Source: an uncultured Parabacteroides sp. (lineage in GTDB: Bacteria; Bacteroidota; Bacteroidia; Bacteroidales; Tannerellaceae). Taken from it: a stretch of 64,000 nt of DNA. The translations under genes were made by a program, and so were the position numbers. The stretch is from NCBI GenBank assembly GCA_937894065.1, contig CALCST010000030.1:1-64000 (forward strand), given 5' to 3'. Under the pieces are notes generated by a model that saw only the letters and a list, made by a program, of their open reading frames with translations, ran no database searches and had not been told where the DNA came from. Numbering within the stretch: position 1 is the stretch's first letter; each line of letters opens with the position of its first letter. This document shows positions 60,715 to 64,000 of this stretch, piece by piece.

Positions 60715-61560
60715 TTATTTCAATTTGTATAAGTAAGTAATAGTTCCGCTCTGATTGTTCGCACCGCTGATGCTGTTGAACTTAGCACGGCGTGCGGCGT
60801 CGAGCGCGCTTTTTCTCATGGATGCGTTGTCGATATTTGTTCCACGTCCGATGCTTGCCGAGATGACATCACCTTTCGGGTTGACAGTAATATCTATGAC
60901 GATGCGTCCTTCTTCCTGAATAGTATATGCCGGACGAGGAAGACCACCGGCACCGATGGAACGTCCGTTAAGGTTGAATGAGCCATAACCGCCCACACCT
61001 TCGTTTGCTCCATGGTCACTGTTGCCAAACGGACTGCCCTGGTTTCCGCTGCCTTCACCAGCGTCGCCCTGGTTGTTGCCTTCAGCCGAACCGATACCGA
61101 AAGCACCTGCAATCTTGTCTTTGATTGCCTGTTCCTTCTTGCGCTGCTCTTCAGCTTTGCGCTTTTTCTCGGCTTCAATCTGGCGCTGGCGTTCTTTTTC
61201 TTCTTCTATTCTGCGTTTCTCTTCCTCTTCTTTCTTTTTCTTTTCTTCTTTCTTCTTTTTCTCCTCATTCAGAGAAACGCTTTCTTCCAGGTCTTGAGTG
61301 ACAAGTTCTTCCTTCACTTCCTCAACCGGCTTTGCAGCAGGTGGAGGAGTGGTAGTAGTTTCCTGAGGCAATTCCTGGCCGGTATATTTCGGTTCGAAAG
61401 TGCCTGCCGAAGCATCCACGTTTCCGAAGTTCACCAAAATACCTCCGTCATCTTCCGGAATTTCCGCTTTCAGCACTGTCATCCAAAGGACAAGGAATAT
61501 AATAGCATGAAAAATCAGCGAACCAGTCAAGCCATATATGTCATCTTTATTTAATTTCAT
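60715..61560 (-). CDS. tonB: TonB-family energy transducer
   Basis: 281 aa. One N-terminal membrane helix (residues ~12-33) is followed by a Pro- and Thr-rich segment, a long Lys/Glu/Arg-rich coiled coil (~95-165), a Gly/Asn-rich linker, and a C-terminal TonB_C-like fold (residues ~205-281, with GRIVIDITVNPKGDV). It couples the ExbB/ExbD proton motor to outer-membrane receptors. It lies downstream of exbD and upstream of the DJ-1 gene on the same strand. Confidence 0.88.
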   Translation of the reverse strand: MKLNKDDIYGLTGSLIFHAIIFLVLWMTVLKAEIPEDDGGILVNFGNVDASAGTFEPKYTGQELPQETTTTPPPAAKPVEEVKEELVTQDLEESVSLNEEKKKKEEKKKKEEEEKRRIEEEKERQRQIEAEKKRKAEEQRKKEQAIKDKIAGAFGIGSAEGNNQGDAGEGSGNQGSPFGNSDHGANEGVGGYGSFNLNGRSIGAGGLPRPAYTIQEEGRIVIDITVNPKGDVISASIGRGTNIDNASMRKSALDAARRAKFNSISGANNQSGTITYLYKLK

Positions 61561-61580
61561 AATTGGACACTGTGTTTATC

Positions 61581-61994
61581 TTAATTCCTCTGTGGTCTTG
61601 TTGCCAGCACCATTTTGAATTTATTCTCGTTTGCTATGTTCAGAATCTTAACGATTTCCTTATATGGAACAGTTTCGTCTGCATATAAAGCAACGAACAT
61701 TTCCGGTTCCTTATTGTAGCAGTCCTGCAGGAACGGTGTTATTTCCTCATAAGTGACCTGTATCTCTTTTTGCTTACCGAATGCAACATAATAGTTAAGC
61801 GAAGCATCGATAGTTACTCTTGTCAGAGGCTTTGCTGCTGTCTGCTGCTTTGCCTGCGGAAGAGTAACTTTGATAGCATTCGGGATAACAACTGTTGAGG
61901 TAACCATAAAGAAGATAAGCAACAGGAATATAACGTCAGTCATGGAAGCCATGCTGAACGATTCGTTTACTTTTGTTCTTCTTTTTAAAGCCAT
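61581..61994 (-). CDS. exbD: Biopolymer transport protein ExbD
   Basis: 137 aa. One membrane helix (residues ~18-38, FLLLIFFMVTSTVV) preceded by MASMTDVIF with the conserved Asp in the proton path, then a periplasmic domain with YADETVPYKEIVKIL. It forms the motor with ExbB. It follows exbB across a ~105 bp gap containing a family A repeat and precedes tonB by 20 bp. Confidence 0.93.
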   Translation of the reverse strand: MALKRRTKVNESFSMASMTDVIFLLLIFFMVTSTVVIPNAIKVTLPQAKQQTAAKPLTRVTIDASLNYYVAFGKQKEIQVTYEEITPFLQDCYNKEPEMFVALYADETVPYKEIVKILNIANENKFKMVLATRPQRN

Positions 61995-62016
61995 AATTTT
62001 AGTTTTTTAGGTGACT

Positions 62017-62096
62017 AGTTGATAAGTCATAAGTTGACAAGGAATATATACTTGTTTCTGTAACCTTGTTCACTTGTATCTGTATCCTTGTCCCCT
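62017..62096. repeat. Family A repeat, degenerate copy between exbB and exbD
   Basis: CTAGTTGATAAGTCATAAGTTGACAAGG then CCTTGTTCACTTG and CCTTGTCCCCTTG. Both arms are recognisable, but the terminal AATTCAAG arms are missing. Confidence 0.7.
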
Positions 62097-62100
62097 TGAA

Positions 62101-62826
62101 TTAATTAGCAGGTTCATTTAACAAGTCCATGAACTCCATAGTGCGAGCTTCCATCTTGTTCACCACGTTGTCCACCTGTGATACCAGATAGTTGTAAGCA
62201 AACAATGCGATGATACCAACCACCAGACCACCAACAGTAGTAACCAGCGCTTCATAGATACCGCCTGAAAGCAATGACACGTCAACATTAGTACCGGCAT
62301 TAGCCATGTCGAAGAACGCACGCACCATACCTGTAACAGTTCCAAGGAAACCAAGCATAGGCGCACCTGCAGCAGTTGTAGCAATCAATGGGAAACCTTT
62401 TTCCAGTTTCGCAATTTCAAGGTTACCCACGTTTTCAATTGCAACCAACACATCGTTCATCGGTCTGCCCAGGCGAGTAATACCTTTCTCAATCATTCTT
62501 GCAGACGGAGTGTTTGTTGTACGGCAAAGATTAAGAGCCGAATCAACTTTTCCGTCATGTATATAATCTTTGATTCTGTTCATGAAATTCTCATCTTCAC
62601 GTCCGGCACGGCGGATAACCATCAGGCGCTGAATGAAAATGTAGATAGCCATAAGCGACAGAAGTAAAAGAACAATCATAATCCATCCGCCTTTGAACGC
62701 AAGGTCGATGATGTTAAGTTCTGCTTCCGTTGCCAACGGAGTTGTTGTAACTGCAGATGTCAAATCCGGCATTTGGTCAGCTGCATTCTGTTGTGCGGCT
62801 GCCATAATTGATAGTAGGAAATTCAT
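62101..62826 (-). CDS. exbB: ExbB/TolQ/MotA proton-channel protein
   Basis: 241 aa with three hydrophobic segments: residues ~45-75, then ~150-175 (FPLIATTAAGAPMLGFLGTVTGMVRAF) and ~195-220 (VTTVGGLVVGIIALFAYNYL). These match the MotA/TolQ/ExbB channel domain. It drives TonB with ExbD. The start codon is 60-odd bases downstream of a family A repeat, and the repeat-filled gap separates it from pdxJ. Confidence 0.93.
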   Translation of the reverse strand: MNFLLSIMAAAQQNAADQMPDLTSAVTTTPLATEAELNIIDLAFKGGWIMIVLLLLSLMAIYIFIQRLMVIRRAGREDENFMNRIKDYIHDGKVDSALNLCRTTNTPSARMIEKGITRLGRPMNDVLVAIENVGNLEIAKLEKGFPLIATTAAGAPMLGFLGTVTGMVRAFFDMANAGTNVDVSLLSGGIYEALVTTVGGLVVGIIALFAYNYLVSQVDNVVNKMEARTMEFMDLLNEPAN

Positions 62827-62856
62827 TTTTCTGTATATTTATTGTTTTTTATATTT

Positions 62857-62920
62857 GACGAGTTGACAAGTTGACGAGGTTTATAATCCTTGTATCTGTA
62901 GCCTCGCCCCCTTGTATCTT
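62857..62920. repeat. Family A repeat, degenerate copy between pdxJ and exbB
   Basis: GACGAGTTGACAAGTTGACGAGG (two AGTTGAC units) then CCTTGTATCTGTAGCC and TCGCCCCCTTGTATC. The right arm has drifted from TTGTCAAC to TTGTATC. Confidence 0.65.
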
Positions 62921-62925
62921 GTATC

Positions 62926-63642
62926 TTATTTCACAAGGCAATTCTTATACTGCTTGATAGTCTCTTCCAGCCCAAGATACAAAGCATCGCAAATCAAGGC
63001 ATGACCAATTGACACTTCCTCAAGCCAAGGAATATTCTGGCTGAAAAAGGCAAGATTCTCCAGACTCAAATCGTGACCGGCATTCACACCAAGACCAAGA
63101 TTCTTAGCAGCCTTAGCCGCTTCGATAAACGGAGCAACAGCCGCCTCTCTGTCTTTAGGATACATAGTAGCATAAGGCTCTGTATATAACTCAACACGGT
63201 CGGTTCTTGTTTTTGCCGCCCATTCGATATTTTCTATATCAGTACCGACAAAGATAGAAGTTCTGATTCCATTGCTACTGAATCTTTCCACAAGGTCTGA
63301 AAGGAAATCGAAATTCTCTTTTACATCCCATCCGGCATTTGATGTTATCGCATCCGGAGCATCCGGCACCAGCGTCACCTGTGTCGGGCGGATTTTCATC
63401 ACAAGGTCAATGAACTTGTCGCAAGGATAACCTTCTATATTAAACTCAGTGCGGACAATAGGTTTCAGACCATACACATCACTGTATCTGATATGTCTTT
63501 CGTCCGGACGAGGGTGAACTGTGATTCCTTGTGCACCGAAAACTTCAGCATCATGTGCTACTTTTAACACGTCAGGCATATTACCTCCGCGGGCATTGCG
63601 GATAGTTGCCACTTTGTTAATGTTTACACTTAAATTTGTCAT
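62926..63642 (-). CDS. pdxJ: Pyridoxine 5'-phosphate synthase
   Basis: 238 aa. TIM-barrel motifs: SVNINKVATIRNARGG at the start, ITVHPRPDERHIR, the FNIEGYP segment and VNAGHDLSLENL. It condenses deoxyxylulose phosphate with aminoacetone phosphate to make pyridoxine phosphate. It diverges from the gene at 63823, with a repeat-containing 180-bp gap between them, a neighbourhood I recall in other Bacteroidales. Confidence 0.96.
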   Translation of the reverse strand: MTNLSVNINKVATIRNARGGNMPDVLKVAHDAEVFGAQGITVHPRPDERHIRYSDVYGLKPIVRTEFNIEGYPCDKFIDLVMKIRPTQVTLVPDAPDAITSNAGWDVKENFDFLSDLVERFSSNGIRTSIFVGTDIENIEWAAKTRTDRVELYTEPYATMYPKDREAAVAPFIEAAKAAKNLGLGVNAGHDLSLENLAFFSQNIPWLEEVSIGHALICDALYLGLEETIKQYKNCLVK

Positions 63643-63694
63643 CTTCTATTATTATCTTTTATCTTTGACTACTTTTGTATATGTTTTCATAGAA

Positions 63695-63770
63695 GACGAG
63701 TTAACAAGTTGACGGGTTGACAAGGTCATTTCATAACCTTGTGTCTGCATCCTTGTTCCCTGGTCTCTTT
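63695..63770. repeat. Family A repeat, degenerate copy near the right edge
   Basis: GACGAGTTAACAAGTTGACGGG then GTTGACAAGG on the left; CCTTGTGTCTGC and CCTTGTTCCCTGG on the right. It lies between divergent pdxJ and the next gene. Confidence 0.65.
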
Positions 63771-63822
63771 CTGATATATACTATCGTGCAAATTTAATAT
63801 GATTTAGAAAATAAAGGAAAAA

Positions 63823-64000
63823 ATGTTGGTGAAAGATTTCATAACAAAAGATATATCGTCCTTAAAAGGCTATTCCACTGATTCATTTCCCGACTCCGTT
63901 CCGTCGCTTAGGGCAGATGATTCCATATTGAATGCATTGTCCGTTGTTGCCGACAAGGATTTGGAATTTGTAAAAGTAGAAGATTCCGACGGGAATATTA
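63823..64000 (+). CDS. Start of a gene cut by the right edge, possibly a CBS-domain protein
   Basis: 59 codons from the ATG at 63823, beginning MLVKDFITKDISSLKGYST. This opening resembles the CBS-domain protein that sits between nadK and pdxJ in other Bacteroidales. The sequence is open to the window end and no domain is complete. The call rests on the start and its place opposite pdxJ. Confidence 0.5.
   Translation, partial: MLVKDFITKDISSLKGYSTDSFPDSVPSLRADDSILNALSVVADKDLEFVKVEDSDGNI

Overview
The window is a stretch of chromosome from an anaerobic, gut-type Bacteroidota, most likely Bacteroidales (Bacteroides/Phocaeicola/Prevotella-like). The evidence is a GldD/GldE/SSB cluster, a DUF4270 lipoprotein, many signal peptides and lipoproteins, TonB-dependent receptors, GH92 and S1-sulfatase genes, AT-rich leaders without Shine-Dalgarno sites, and repeated TAnnTTTG elements matching the Bacteroides -7 consensus. 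No tRNA, rRNA, CRISPR, prophage or transposase gene was seen.

Layout. 1-15 kb is a plus-strand glycan-degradation block: a secreted flavoprotein with a sugar-binding-like N-terminus, an unassigned helical glycosidase-like protein, two parallel beta-helix enzymes (one a GH110-type alpha-galactosidase), a secreted phosphodiesterase, two Ser-type sulfatases, a LamG-fold protein and a membrane acyltransferase. No SusC/SusD pair is visible, so this may be part of a locus that extends to the left. 15-20 kb holds a YfcE-like phosphodiesterase, gdhA and maeB. 20-26 kb has a beta-propeller lipoprotein and an arginine cluster (argR, GNAT, argG, argC, argD) with candidate ArgR operators. 26-38 kb has a DPP-IV-type peptidase, a large AsmA-like protein, a small lipoprotein, an outer-membrane beta-barrel protein, an acyltransferase, an omega-amidase-like nitrilase and an AmpG-like transporter. 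38-44 kb has PPTase, gldD, gldE and ssb on the minus strand, then HU, a 29-residue bS22-like protein and rng on the plus strand. 44-52 kb has a TonB receptor preceded by a His-rich membrane peptide, a DUF4270 lipoprotein with a short GT5 protein, panC/panD and a MATE exporter. 52-60 kb carries three adjacent GH92 mannosidase genes. 60-64 kb has DJ-1, TonB, ExbD, ExbB and PdxJ, then the start of a divergent gene, possibly a CBS-domain protein.

How the genes work together. The sulfatases, GH110, GH92 and beta-helix enzymes fit depolymerisation of sulfated host-type glycans (mucin O-glycans, N-glycan mannose), and ExbB/ExbD/TonB would energise the outer-membrane receptors. The sulfatases need a formylglycine maturase that is not in this window.

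The most unusual signal is not a gene. A family of imperfect palindromic intergenic repeats, about 140-160 bp when complete, occurs in at least fifteen places. Complete copies have terminal inverted repeats close to AATTCAAGTTTCGCAAG and inner 22-bp units starting AGTTGACAAGG. Some copies supply stop codons or the last codons of genes, and one has expanded to five exact-period 22-bp units. A second, smaller palindrome family (AAACACAGAG...) occurs twice.
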